DNA of 8,807 bases from Nocardioides sp. (GCA_003519585.1 DOWL01000166.1:7788-16594); one strand, 5' to 3'; positions 1-7,189 are shown, counted from the first letter of the stretch. Translations and numbers: made by a program. The notes: generated by a model not told the origin, from the letters alone.

Positions 1-3
1 AGC

Positions 4-73
4 TGTAACTGAGTGTTCGTGCATCTAGTTGGGTGCTTGAACGCCCATCTAGATGTCCGAACACTCAGTTACA
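4..73. repeat. 70-bp near-perfect palindrome (possible MITE-like element or hairpin)
   Basis: The outer arms TGTAACTGAGTGTTCG (4-19) and CGAACACTCAGTTACA (58-73) are exact reverse complements over 16 bp. Inside them, 22-28 pairs with 49-55, and 30-35 pairs with 42-47 with one G/T wobble, so almost the whole element folds around a centre near 38/39. By hand count 33 of 70 bases are G or C, clearly lower than the surrounding coding DNA. The trinucleotide AGC stands immediately outside both ends (1-3 and 74-76), as a 3-bp target duplication would. It lies 35 bp beyond the stop of the minus-strand ATPase gene, so it could also act in transcription termination, although no T-run follows. A paired operator for a regulator outside the window is another possibility. 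Confidence 0.75.
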
Positions 74-108
74 AGCACTGGTGTGGCGGGTGGGGCGTAC
101 GGCGCGGG

Positions 109-1080
<972 letters not shown>

Positions 1081-1103
1081 GGTGTGCCCGGTTCCCCGAT
1101 CGG

Positions 1104-1109
1104 TAACCT
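1104..1109 (+). promoter_or_regulatory. Putative -10 box (TAACCT) for leaderless transcription of permease 1
   Basis: TAACCT fits the actinobacterial -10 pattern TANNNT and ends 7 nt before the GTG at 1117, the spacing expected when the transcript begins at or next to the start codon. No Shine-Dalgarno sequence precedes this GTG, and no convincing -35 hexamer is visible. If the ATPase starts at 1113 rather than 1080, this box lies inside the first codons of that gene. Confidence 0.45.
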
Positions 1110-1116
1110 CCATGCA

Positions 1117-1839
1117 GTGACACTACTGGCGGTCGGCGGGGCCTCGGCGCTGTCGTCCGCCGACGGCCCGACCTGCTACAGCCGGCTCACCAACGACTGG
1201 ATCTGCGCGCAGTACGTCAAGGACTTCCGCCCGGAGCTCCAGCAGGCCACGATCGAGCACCTCCAGATCACCGCGCTCGCCGTCCTGCTCGGCGTCCTCA
1301 TCGCGTTCCCGATGGCGCTCGTCGCGCGCCGCTACGCACGGCTCGAGTCGTCGATCCTCGGGATCGCCACCGGCATCTACACGATCCCATCGCTGGCCCT
1401 GCTGCCGCTGATGGTGCCGTTCACCGGGCTGTCGAAGACCACGGTGGTGATCGCGCTCGCCCTCTATGCCCTCACCATCTTGGTCCGGGCGATCCTCGAG
1501 GGGCTCCGCGGCGTACCCGACGAGGTCGTCGAGGCCGCCCGCGGGTTAGGGTACGGACCGACCCGGCTGCTGTTCCGGGTCGAGCTGCCGCTCGCCCTGC
1601 CGGTGATCATGGCCGGGCTGCGGGTGGCGACCGTCTCCACGGTGGCGCTCACGACGATCGGCTCGCTCGTGGCGTACGGCGGGCTGGGCAACCTGATCAA
1701 GGACGGCGTCAACTCGAACTTCCGAGCCGAGTTGTTCACGGCCTCGCTGCTGTGCGTGGTGATCGCGGTGCTGCTCGACGTGGTCATCGTGCTCACTCAA
1801 CGGGCGATGACCCCGTGGGCCCGGGGGGTGCGCGCGTGA
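1117..1839 (+). CDS. OpuCB/ProW-like ABC transporter permease (permease 1)
   Basis: This is one of two membrane subunits of the osmoprotectant importer. The 240-residue product has an N-terminal periplasmic-side segment with two cysteines (Cys20 and Cys30, around NDWIC), as seen in actinobacterial relatives. About five hydrophobic helices follow, and the cytoplasmic EAA coupling loop lies at about 138-160 (EAARGLGYGPTRLLFR), which docks on the ATPase. The GTG at 1117 is preferred because it has a -10 box at leaderless distance. An in-frame GTG at 1084 would add 11 residues but would nearly abut the ATPase start and lacks a clear ribosome site. The stop overlaps the next permease start as GTGA, which indicates translational coupling. 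Confidence 0.9.
   Translation: MTLLAVGGASALSSADGPTCYSRLTNDWICAQYVKDFRPELQQATIEHLQITALAVLLGVLIAFPMALVARRYARLESSILGIATGIYTIPSLALLPLMVPFTGLSKTTVVIALALYALTILVRAILEGLRGVPDEVVEAARGLGYGPTRLLFRVELPLALPVIMAGLRVATVSTVALTTIGSLVAYGGLGNLIKDGVNSNFRAELFTASLLCVVIAVLLDVVIVLTQRAMTPWARGVRA
1120..1125 (-). promoter_or_regulatory. Putative -10 box (TAGTGT on minus strand) for the ATPase gene
   Basis: Read on the minus strand, TAGTGT matches TANNNT and is followed by six bases and then ATG at 1113, the standard distance from -10 box to transcription start. The transcript would therefore begin at the upstream ATG. It would either be leaderless for a 334-residue ATPase or carry a 33-nt leader before ATG 1080. The box overlaps codons 2-3 of the divergent permease gene. 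The motif carries little information, so this is tentative. Confidence 0.4.
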
Positions 1840-2618
1840 ACGTCCTGTCCGACGCCTGGACCTACCTGACCACCAGCGCGAACTGGTCCGGCGACCAGGG
1901 GATGCTGCATCTGCTCCTGCAGCAGTTGCTCCTGACCGCGACCGCGCTGGCGATCGCCCTCCTGGTCGGGCTGCCGATCGCGCTGTGGCTCGGACATCTG
2001 GGTCGCGGCGGCTTCCTGGCCATCAACGTCTCCAACATCGGGCGAGCGATCCCGACCTTCGCCCTCCTGGCGATCTTCGTGACCGCGGACTTCCCCGGCA
2101 CCGGCGAGTTCGGCCCGTACGGCCGGGCCGGGCTGGCCACGCTCTTCGCCCTGGCCCTGTTCGCGCTGCCGCCCCTGATCACCAACGCCTATGTCGCCGT
2201 ACTCGAGGTCCCGGCCGAGATCAAGCAGGCCGCGGACGGCATGGGGATGACGGGGTTCCAGAAGTTCTGGCGGGTCGAGCTCCCGCTGGCTCTGCCACTC
2301 ATCATGAGTGGCGCGCGGCTCGCGCTGGTGCAGGTATGGGCAACCGCGACGATCGCCGCCCTGGTCGCCGGTCCGGGACTCGGCCGGGTGATCACCGACG
2401 GCTTCTTCCGGACCAACTACGGCAAGGGCATCGCCGGCGCGATCGTGGTCGGCCTGGTCGCGCTGATGCTCGAACTGCTGGCCGCCGGTGGGCAACGGCT
2501 CGCCACTCCGGCCGGGATCGGGGGTTCGTCATCGAAACGTGACCCGAAGGGTGAACCGGGAATGTCGGCGGCCCCGCCTACGGTTGCAGCAAGCGCCGGC
2601 GCCGCCGGCACCCAGTGA
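1836..2618 (+). CDS. OpuCB/OpuCD-like ABC transporter permease (permease 2)
   Basis: This is the second membrane subunit, pairing with permease 1 as a heterodimeric channel. The GTG start at 1836 overlaps the preceding stop by 4 bp, with a G-rich stretch at 1823-1829 as a plausible ribosome site. The product has 260 residues. After a short N-terminal amphipathic region come about five or six hydrophobic segments; the EAA-type loop is at about 128-155 (AADGMGMTGFQKFWRVELP). The typical glycine-rich segment GPGLGRVITDGF follows. The last ~35 residues are polar, rich in Ala, Pro and Ser, and look non-conserved; this tail also contains a possible promoter. The paralogous loop motifs in the two permeases confirm the QAT-family arrangement. 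Confidence 0.92.
   Translation: MNVLSDAWTYLTTSANWSGDQGMLHLLLQQLLLTATALAIALLVGLPIALWLGHLGRGGFLAINVSNIGRAIPTFALLAIFVTADFPGTGEFGPYGRAGLATLFALALFALPPLITNAYVAVLEVPAEIKQAADGMGMTGFQKFWRVELPLALPLIMSGARLALVQVWATATIAALVAGPGLGRVITDGFFRTNYGKGIAGAIVVGLVALMLELLAAGGQRLATPAGIGGSSSKRDPKGEPGMSAAPPTVAASAGAAGTQ
2558..2585 (+). promoter_or_regulatory. Possible sigma-R/SigH-type promoter (GGGAAT-N19-GTT) upstream of the binding-protein gene
   Basis: GGGAAT at 2558-2563 and GTT at 2583-2585 are separated by 19 bases. Established actinobacterial sigma-R/SigH promoters follow GGGAAT, about 16-20 bases, then GTT. The element lies in the poorly conserved C-terminal tail of permease 2, about 105 bp before the binding-protein start. 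It could give extra stress-induced transcription of that gene. This is inferred from the motif only. Confidence 0.3.
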
Positions 2619-2641
2619 GGCCCGCTCGGGGGGCAGCCTCA
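2616..2641 (+). repeat. Intra-operon stem-loop between permease 2 and the binding-protein gene
   Basis: TGAGGC (2616-2621, beginning with the stop codon of permease 2) pairs exactly with GCCTCA (2636-2641) across a 14-nt GC-rich loop that can pair further. It sits 48 bp before the binding-protein start. In other ABC importer operons such hairpins stabilise or process the message so that the binding protein is made in excess; that role here is inferred. Confidence 0.4.
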
Positions 2642-2676
2642 TTCCGGACACGCGTGGCCGGCCGGTCACGGGACAC

Positions 2677-2683
2677 AGAAGGA
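2677..2683 (+). promoter_or_regulatory. Ribosome binding site of the binding-protein gene (AGAAGGA)
   Basis: AGAAGGA ends 6 nt before ATG 2690. It decides this start over an upstream extension of the frame to 2615, and the resulting N-terminus is a proper lipoprotein signal peptide. Confidence 0.75.
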
Positions 2684-2689
2684 ACGACC

Positions 2690-3685
2690 ATGTCGACCAG
2701 AATGTCGATCAGACGACAGCTTGCGGCGGTGCTCTCCGTCGGCACCCTCTTCTTCGCCACGGCGTGTGCCGGTGACGACCTCAGCTCAGGCTCCGGCAAC
2801 GCCGACGAGTCGACCAGCGCCTCGGCGACCACGTCCGAGTCCGGCGACGCGACCAGCGCGGGTGGACCGCTGACCCTGGCCGGCCAGAACTTCCCCGAGG
2901 CCACCTTGGTGGCTGCGATGTATCAACAGCTCCTCGAGAAGGCCGGCTACCAGGTCGAGGTCAAGCTGGTCGACTCGCGCGACGGCTACATGGCCACCTT
3001 CCCCGGTGACGTCGACGTCGTCCCCGAGTACGTCGGCGGCATCGTCAACTTCCTCAACTCGCAGAAGAACGGCGACAACGCGACCCCGTTCGAGGCCGGC
3101 GACGGCACCCAACTCGCCCAGGACGGCCAGGCGCTGCTCGACGAGGCCGGGATCACGCTGCTCGACCAGTCCGCCGCGACCGACACCAACGCGTTCATGG
3201 TCACCCAGAAGTACTCCGACGACAACGGCGTCACCAAGCTCTCCGACCTCGAGGGCGTCAGCGTCACGCTGGCCGCCGCACCCGACTGCGAGGGTCGGCT
3301 CGACTGCGAGGGCGGCCTGGTCGACCAGTACGGCATCGACATCAAGCAGGTGCTGCCGCTCGGCTACGCCAGCGACCAGACCTACCAGTCGGTGATCAGT
3401 GGCGAGTCCGAGCTGGGCGAGACCAGCACCACCGACGGCAGCCTGGAGTCCCAGGGTCTGGTCGTGCTGGAGGACGACAAGCAGATCCAGCCCGCGCAGA
3501 ACCTCGTGCCGGCGGTCTCCACGGAGTTCCTCACCGCGCATCCCGATATCGCCGACATCCTCAACCCGCTGATGGCGGCGCTCACCACCGAGAACCTCAC
3601 CGAGCTCAACGGCCGGGTGGCCGTCGACCGTGAGAAGCCGGAGGACGTGGCCGCCGACTTCCTCAGCCAGAACGGGCTCCTCTAG
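2690..3685 (+). CDS. OpuAC/OsmF-like substrate-binding lipoprotein of the osmoprotectant importer
   Basis: This extracytoplasmic, membrane-anchored receptor captures the solute and delivers it to the permease pair. The product has 331 residues. Residues 1-25 form a lipoprotein signal peptide (basic MSTRMSIRRQ, then a hydrophobic core), and Cys26 in the lipobox ATAC is the lipidated residue. A Ser/Thr/Gly/Asp-rich linker (about 29-60) precedes the OpuAC-type domain, which begins at LTLAGQNFPE. Family-typical stretches include VPEYVGG, TDTNAFMVT, the cysteine pair in PDCEGRLDC (probable disulphide), and VVLEDDKQIQPAQN near the C-terminal lobe. It is the last gene of the operon and ends before a large inverted repeat. 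The ligand is probably glycine betaine, choline, carnitine or a related compound; the sequence alone does not settle which. Confidence 0.92.
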   Translation: MSTRMSIRRQLAAVLSVGTLFFATACAGDDLSSGSGNADESTSASATTSESGDATSAGGPLTLAGQNFPEATLVAAMYQQLLEKAGYQVEVKLVDSRDGYMATFPGDVDVVPEYVGGIVNFLNSQKNGDNATPFEAGDGTQLAQDGQALLDEAGITLLDQSAATDTNAFMVTQKYSDDNGVTKLSDLEGVSVTLAAAPDCEGRLDCEGGLVDQYGIDIKQVLPLGYASDQTYQSVISGESELGETSTTDGSLESQGLVVLEDDKQIQPAQNLVPAVSTEFLTAHPDIADILNPLMAALTTENLTELNGRVAVDREKPEDVAADFLSQNGLL

Positions 3686-3693
3686 CCCGCCCG

Positions 3694-3819
3694 ACGGTGG
3701 CTGAGGTGCGAGGAGCGCCAGCGACGAGCCTCGAAGCCTCCGAAGGGATGGCGCCCGGGCGAGTACCAGCCTCGGCTGCCGGGGCTTCGAGGCTCGCAAG
3801 CTCGCACCTCAGCCACCGT
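3694..3819. terminator. Composite inverted repeat between convergent genes, likely bidirectional terminator
   Basis: The 19-bp arm 3694-3712 (ACGGTGGCTGAGGTGCGAG) is the exact reverse complement of 3801-3819. A second, inner 14-bp arm (CGAGCCTCGAAGCC, 3725-3738) is the exact reverse complement of 3783-3796. The spacers between outer and inner arms differ (12 nt on the left, 4 nt on the right). Each half can also fold alone, pairing GGCT-GAGG with CCTC-GA-AGCC, so the unit looks like two inverted copies of one short palindromic element. The loop contains another palindrome, CGCCCGGGCG. The site lies 8 bp after the binding-protein stop and 9 bp before the stop of the convergent glycosyltransferase. 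It has no poly-T tail. Similar GGTTGAGG...CCTCGAAACC elements are, from memory, common in Nocardioides intergenic regions. Confidence 0.7.
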
Positions 3820-3828
3820 TAGCGCACG

Positions 3829-4962
3829 TCACCGCTCGGTGGACCGCACCTCCAGTGCGGCGGGCGCCACGGTCCGTACGTCGAGCACGTCGGCGGGCAG
3901 GTCGAGCCGTCGGCCGTCGGCGGACTCGACGCGGTCCAGCGGCCGGCCGAGGTCGCGCGCGTAGGCCACGACGGCCTCGGCCTCGGCGCGGCGGCCCTGT
4001 TCGACCAGCCAGCCGACCAGCCGGTCGGCGGGCAGCAGCCCCGAGTGGGTCAGCGACCGGGAGCCCCAGATCGACAGCACGCCGGTGCGCAGCAGCTCCC
4101 ACCAGGCGTCGTCGCAGCCCGGCAGCTCGGCGAAGTAGCGGTGCAGGTCGCCGGCCAGGACCCGGTCGCGGAACATCGCGGTGACCTTGGGCGCGCCGTA
4201 CTCCTCGACGCTGCGCAGGGAGGTGAGCTTGGTCTCCCAACGGTCGCGGAGGTCGTCCAGCGAGGAGCGCTGCTGGGTGATGGAGGACCCGTCGGAGCGG
4301 ATCCGCCAGTGGTAGACCACCTCGGGGATCAGTCCGAACCGGCGCGCGCGGAGGTAGGCGAGCGTGGTGGTCGGCTGGTCCTCGTAGCGGGTCCCCTCGG
4401 GCCACGACAGCGCGGTGTCGCGCCAGAACGACGTCCGGAACAGCTTGTTCCACGCGAAGACGTCGCCGAGGATCTCGGGCAGGTCGTCGATCACCAGGTC
4501 CATCCGTTGGCGGTGCAGCCGTCGCATCCAGGGCGGCTCGACCAGGCGGGGGTCCTCGGCGGTGCCTTCCAGTCGGGCTACCGAGCCGACCACGAAGTCC
4601 GCACCGGTGCGGGTCAGCTGCTTGAGCAGCGCGGCATACGCCCCGGGCGGCACCATGTCATCGGAGTCGGCGAAGGCGAGCAGGTCGCCGGTGGCGTGCC
4701 GCAAACCCTCGTTGCGAGCCGCGCCGAGCCCGCGGTTCTCGGTGTGCACCACCCGCACCCGGGGGTCGCGGGCGGCGTAGGAGTCCGCGATCGCGCCCGA
4801 CTCGTCGGGTGACCCGTCATCCACCACGACCACCTCGAGCCCGACTCGCCCCAGCGAGGGGGCCTGCGCCAGCACCGAGTCGAGGCACGCCGGGAGGTAG
4901 GCCGCGACGTCGTACGCCGGCACCACGACGCTCAGCAACGTGGAGCGGCGCCTCGCGAACAT
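3829..4962 (-). CDS. Family 2 (GT-A fold) glycosyltransferase
   Basis: This probably transfers a sugar from a nucleotide donor to a cell-surface glycan or teichoic-acid-like acceptor. The 377-residue product opens with the GT2 core: VVVPAYDVAAYLPACLDSVL (about 12-31), the nucleotide-binding VVVDDGSPD (45-53), ENRGLGAARN (75-84) and the metal-binding ADSDD (98-102). The acceptor/catalytic region contains WNKLF (171-175) and YEDQP (193-197). The remaining ~180 residues form a helical C-terminal domain of unknown role. There is no signal peptide or membrane helix, so it is probably cytoplasmic. ATG 4962 is chosen because a TAACGT -10 box lies 7 nt upstream. An ATG at 4989 would add nine residues and overlap the divergent promoter. 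It is convergent with the binding-protein gene and divergent from the sulfotransferase. Donor and acceptor are unknown. Confidence 0.88.
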   Translation of the reverse strand: MFARRRSTLLSVVVPAYDVAAYLPACLDSVLAQAPSLGRVGLEVVVVDDGSPDESGAIADSYAARDPRVRVVHTENRGLGAARNEGLRHATGDLLAFADSDDMVPPGAYAALLKQLTRTGADFVVGSVARLEGTAEDPRLVEPPWMRRLHRQRMDLVIDDLPEILGDVFAWNKLFRTSFWRDTALSWPEGTRYEDQPTTTLAYLRARRFGLIPEVVYHWRIRSDGSSITQQRSSLDDLRDRWETKLTSLRSVEEYGAPKVTAMFRDRVLAGDLHRYFAELPGCDDAWWELLRTGVLSIWGSRSLTHSGLLPADRLVGWLVEQGRRAEAEAVVAYARDLGRPLDRVESADGRRLDLPADVLDVRTVAPAALEVRSTER

Positions 4963-4969
4963 GGCCCGA

Positions 4970-4975
4970 ACGTTA
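4970..4975 (-). promoter_or_regulatory. Putative -10 box (TAACGT on minus strand) for the glycosyltransferase
   Basis: TAACGT matches TANNNT and is followed by 7 nt and then ATG 4962, consistent with leaderless transcription. No Shine-Dalgarno sequence is visible before that ATG. The only competing starts are farther upstream and would place this box inside the gene. Confidence 0.45.
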
Positions 4976-4983
4976 GCCACCGA

Positions 4984-4989
4984 TACCAT
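4984..4989 (+). promoter_or_regulatory. Putative -10 box (TACCAT) for the sulfotransferase gene
   Basis: TACCAT matches TANNNT and ends 8 nt before GTG 4998, compatible with a leaderless or near-leaderless transcript. The sequence in between is CGACCCCC, which has no ribosome site. It lies 8 bp from the opposing -10 box of the glycosyltransferase. Confidence 0.4.
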
Positions 4990-4997
4990 CGACCCCC

Positions 4998-6071
4998 GTG
5001 ACCGAGCTCAGCCTGACCGACCCGACGACGTACCCGCGCAAGGTGCTCTTCGTCGCCGGCGCCGGCCGCAGCGGCACCAGCACGATGGCCGGGTTGATGC
5101 GGCTCATGGGGTTGCACGTGCCCCAGCCGGAGGTCGTGGCCGACGAGACCAACCCCAAGGGTTTCGGGGAGCCGCGCTGGGTGGTCGACCACCACGACCG
5201 GCTGCTCAAGGAGGCGTTGGTCCAGGTCAGCGACTCGCGACCCGAGGCGTGGTTCGAGACGGGGCGGGTCGCCACGCGCGAGCCCGAGCGGATCGCGACC
5301 GCCGAGTGGCTGGAGTCGCACTTCCAGGTCAGCCCTGAGCTGGTGGTCAAGGACCCGCGGCTGGGCTGGTTCCTTGGCCTGTGGCGGGTCGCGGCGGTCC
5401 GGACCGGCGCCACCCCGGTCTTCGCGACCATGCTGCGCGCGCCCAGCGAGGTGGTCGGCAGCAAGCAGACCTACTACGCCAACCGACTCGGCTCGGCGCA
5501 CCTGGCGGCGAGCTGGCTCAACATGATGCTCCACACCGAGCGCGGCACCCGCGAGTCGGTCGCCGACGGGGGCCGCGTCTTCGTGCGCTACGAGGACCTC
5601 CTCACCGACTGGGTGAAGACCAGCATGTACGTCGCCGAGACGCTCCAGCTTCAGCACGTGCTGCACGCCGACAGCGAGCAGATCCGGGACGGCCATCGGT
5701 TCGTCGACCCCAACCTGCGCCGGATGAGCCAGTCGCTCGACGACCTCGGTCTGCCCCCGCGGCTCCACGAGCTCACCGGGTCGACCTGGGAGGAGCTCAA
5801 CAAGCTGGCCGACCCGGGCGGCGACACTCCCGCGGTGCACGAGGCGCTCGACCAGCTGCGCGAGGCGTACGTCGACCTCTACGAGGAGTCGGCGGCCATC
5901 TCGCGGTCGTCGGTGGTCGCCGCCGAGCAACGGCTCAAGCGACAGCGCAGCGACGCACCGCCGCCCGCGCCGAGCGGCGCCGACCGGATCCCGCACGGTG
6001 TCCGGGCCGCGATCCCGCCATCGGTACGGCGCGGCCTGCGCAAGGTCGCCGGCCGCGAGCGGCCGGCGTGA
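4998..6071 (+). CDS. Sulfotransferase-family protein (PAPS-dependent)
   Basis: This probably moves a sulfuryl group from PAPS onto a hydroxyl of a glycan, lipid or small molecule. The 357-residue product has the 5'-phosphosulfate loop AGAGRSGTST (20-29) directly after the first strand KVLFV. The 3'-phosphate site MLRAPSEVVGS (145-155) has the expected Arg147 and Ser155 eight residues apart. KDPRLGW (118-124) and FVRYEDLLTDW (near 195) also fit bacterial sulfotransferase folds. The last ~45 residues are Pro-rich and then basic and amphipathic (IPPSVRRGLRKV), which may bind membrane. GTG 4998 is the first start after the divergent -10 box; there is no ribosome site. The stop lies 11 bp before the next gene, so the two are probably co-transcribed. 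The acceptor is unknown. Confidence 0.85.
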   Translation: MTELSLTDPTTYPRKVLFVAGAGRSGTSTMAGLMRLMGLHVPQPEVVADETNPKGFGEPRWVVDHHDRLLKEALVQVSDSRPEAWFETGRVATREPERIATAEWLESHFQVSPELVVKDPRLGWFLGLWRVAAVRTGATPVFATMLRAPSEVVGSKQTYYANRLGSAHLAASWLNMMLHTERGTRESVADGGRVFVRYEDLLTDWVKTSMYVAETLQLQHVLHADSEQIRDGHRFVDPNLRRMSQSLDDLGLPPRLHELTGSTWEELNKLADPGGDTPAVHEALDQLREAYVDLYEESAAISRSSVVAAEQRLKRQRSDAPPPAPSGADRIPHGVRAAIPPSVRRGLRKVAGRERPA

Positions 6072-6075
6072 GAGG
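6071..6075 (+). promoter_or_regulatory. Ribosome binding site (AGAGG) for the second glycosyltransferase
   Basis: AGAGG overlaps the sulfotransferase stop and ends 7 nt before GTG 6083. This supports 6083 as the start rather than the in-frame GTG at 6068 that overlaps the stop codon. Confidence 0.55.
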
Positions 6076-6082
6076 TGCTGGC

Positions 6083-7057
6083 GTGAGCGCGACCGGCCTG
6101 GCCAATCTCGAGGGTCACAGCGACTTCGACATCACCTGGCCCTGGACCCGACCCGGCGGACTGCGCCCGGGCAGCACCGCCGTGCTCCGGGTCAAGGACG
6201 AGGCGCGCAGCCTGCCCTGGGTGTTGCCCCCGCTGCTGCGCGCCACCGACCACGTGCTCGTGGTCGACAACGGCTCGACCGACGGCACCCCCGAGGTGGC
6301 CGCCAGGACCTCCCAGGACGTGGGACTGTCGCACAAATTGTCACAGGCGACCTACCCCTTCGCGGTGGCTCGCGCCGGCGCCGAGCACCTGGCGACGCCC
6401 GAGCTCTCCGTGCACTCGCTGTCGTACTTCTACAACTGGTGCTTTGCCCAGGTGGAGACCCGCTACTCGTGGAAGTGGGACGGCGACATGGTCCTCACCA
6501 CTGAAGGCGAGGTGTCGATCGGTGACCTCGGCTGGCAGGTGGGGGACGTCCAGTCGATCATCCGGGTCCCGCGTCATGGTCTCTACCTCGAGAGCGAGTC
6601 GAAGGGCTTCCTCGACCTCGGTCTGCGCAACGCCGAGGAGTGGGGCTTCCCGATGGGGCCCGACTTCGTGTTCACCAAGGCCTACGAGTGGGAGATCCGC
6701 ACCACGCCGCAGCCGGTGCGCTCGATCGGGCTCCCGCACGGTTTGTGTGTGGAGTTGAAGTACCTCGACGGCGACGAGTTCGCGCACTGGACCGACCCCG
6801 CGTCCTTCGCCACGTCGTACCGCAACAAGCGCAAGCGGCGCGAGTGGACCGTCTACAACGCACTGCTGGAGGGCACCGTGCTCCCGGGTGTCCACGAGAT
6901 CACCGCACCGCCCGGCGTGCACATCGTCGACCACGTCACCCAGGAGTGGCTTCCCCGCGCCCCGCGGCCGCTCGAGGTCGGGCTGCCCGAACTCGCACCG
7001 CAGTCGCCGGCCCAGCAGGCGCTGGCGTCCAGAGAGGCCAGCGAGTCCGGGAAGTAA
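6083..7057 (+). CDS. Second GT2-like glycosyltransferase, partner of the sulfotransferase
   Basis: This 324-residue protein is probably a cytoplasmic glycosyltransferase. An N-terminal leader rich in Asp and Trp (about 10-30) precedes the GT2 core: STAVLRVKDEARSLPWVL (31-48, as in many GT2 proteins that start with a KDE/KNE motif) and VLVVDNGSTDGT (58-69), the donor-nucleotide site. WKWDGDM (130-136) supplies the DxD metal ligands Asp133 and Asp135. The C-terminal half carries conserved-looking aromatic patches such as WGFPMGPDFVF and FAHWTDPASF, but no membrane segments. It follows the sulfotransferase by 11 bp and is likely translated from the same message. It differs from the first glycosyltransferase in core spacing and lacks the EDQP motif, so the two are not recent duplicates. 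The sugar is unknown. Confidence 0.83.
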   Translation: MSATGLANLEGHSDFDITWPWTRPGGLRPGSTAVLRVKDEARSLPWVLPPLLRATDHVLVVDNGSTDGTPEVAARTSQDVGLSHKLSQATYPFAVARAGAEHLATPELSVHSLSYFYNWCFAQVETRYSWKWDGDMVLTTEGEVSIGDLGWQVGDVQSIIRVPRHGLYLESESKGFLDLGLRNAEEWGFPMGPDFVFTKAYEWEIRTTPQPVRSIGLPHGLCVELKYLDGDEFAHWTDPASFATSYRNKRKRREWTVYNALLEGTVLPGVHEITAPPGVHIVDHVTQEWLPRAPRPLEVGLPELAPQSPAQQALASREASESGK

Positions 7058-7104
7058 ACCCCGCGGTCGTGTCGTGCTCGTCACGCCCGGAGCGGTGTCG
7101 GGAC

Positions 7105-7131
7105 GGGAAACAACGTCGTACCGTTGGCGTT
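7105..7131 (+). promoter_or_regulatory. Candidate promoter region before the DUF2520-panC operon
   Basis: The 132-bp gap 7058-7189 contains GGGAAA (7105-7110), then 18 bases, then GTT (7129-7131). This is one mismatch from the sigma-R/SigH pattern GGGAAT-N18-GTT. A housekeeping-type -10 alternative, TACCGT (7119-7124), overlaps it. Either would leave a leader of about 50-60 nt before ATG 7190. The rest of the gap shows only a weak bulged hairpin (7084-7105). Confidence 0.3.
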
Positions 7132-7180
7132 ACAGCAACGAAGTAGTCCGGTACCCGCCTCGGTGGGATTGGAACGAAAC

Positions 7181-7184
7181 GGAG
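7181..7184 (+). promoter_or_regulatory. Ribosome binding site (GGAG) for the DUF2520 gene
   Basis: GGAG ends 5 nt before ATG 7190. It selects this start over the in-frame TTG at 7124 upstream; the protein then begins one short step before its Rossmann first strand. Confidence 0.6.
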
Positions 7185-7189
7185 TCCAC

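Noticed and set aside
1112..1120. Two-codon reading frame ATG-CAG-TGA overlapping the permease GTG start
   Set aside because: There is no ribosome site, and it is too short to distinguish from chance. It is simply the two divergent start codons read together.
1836..2618. Possibility that the importer is an EgtUV-type ergothioneine transporter
   Set aside because: EgtU joins permease and binding domain in one protein. Here the binding protein is a separate lipoprotein and there are two permeases, matching the OpuC/OsmVWXY layout.
2786..3799. Long minus-strand open frame (337 codons) opposite the binding-protein gene
   Set aside because: Its product is a Val/Gly/Leu/Asp-rich, low-complexity sequence without motifs. 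The plus strand there encodes a complete lipoprotein with lipobox and ribosome site. Long antisense frames are expected in high-GC DNA.
4932..5996. Minus-strand frame of 354 codons opposite the sulfotransferase gene
   Set aside because: It shows no recognisable domain, and the plus strand has intact PAPS-binding motifs. It would also cover the divergent promoter region.
5381..6082. Upstream extension of the second glycosyltransferase frame into the sulfotransferase gene
   Set aside because: The extra residues are Arg/Ala/Gly-rich shadow sequence from another frame. GTG 6083 has a ribosome site and begins just before the conserved region.
7084..7105. Weak hairpin after the second glycosyltransferase as a terminator
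   Set aside because: Only about six pairs with a bulge and no T-run. In DNA this GC-rich such pairing is expected by chance.
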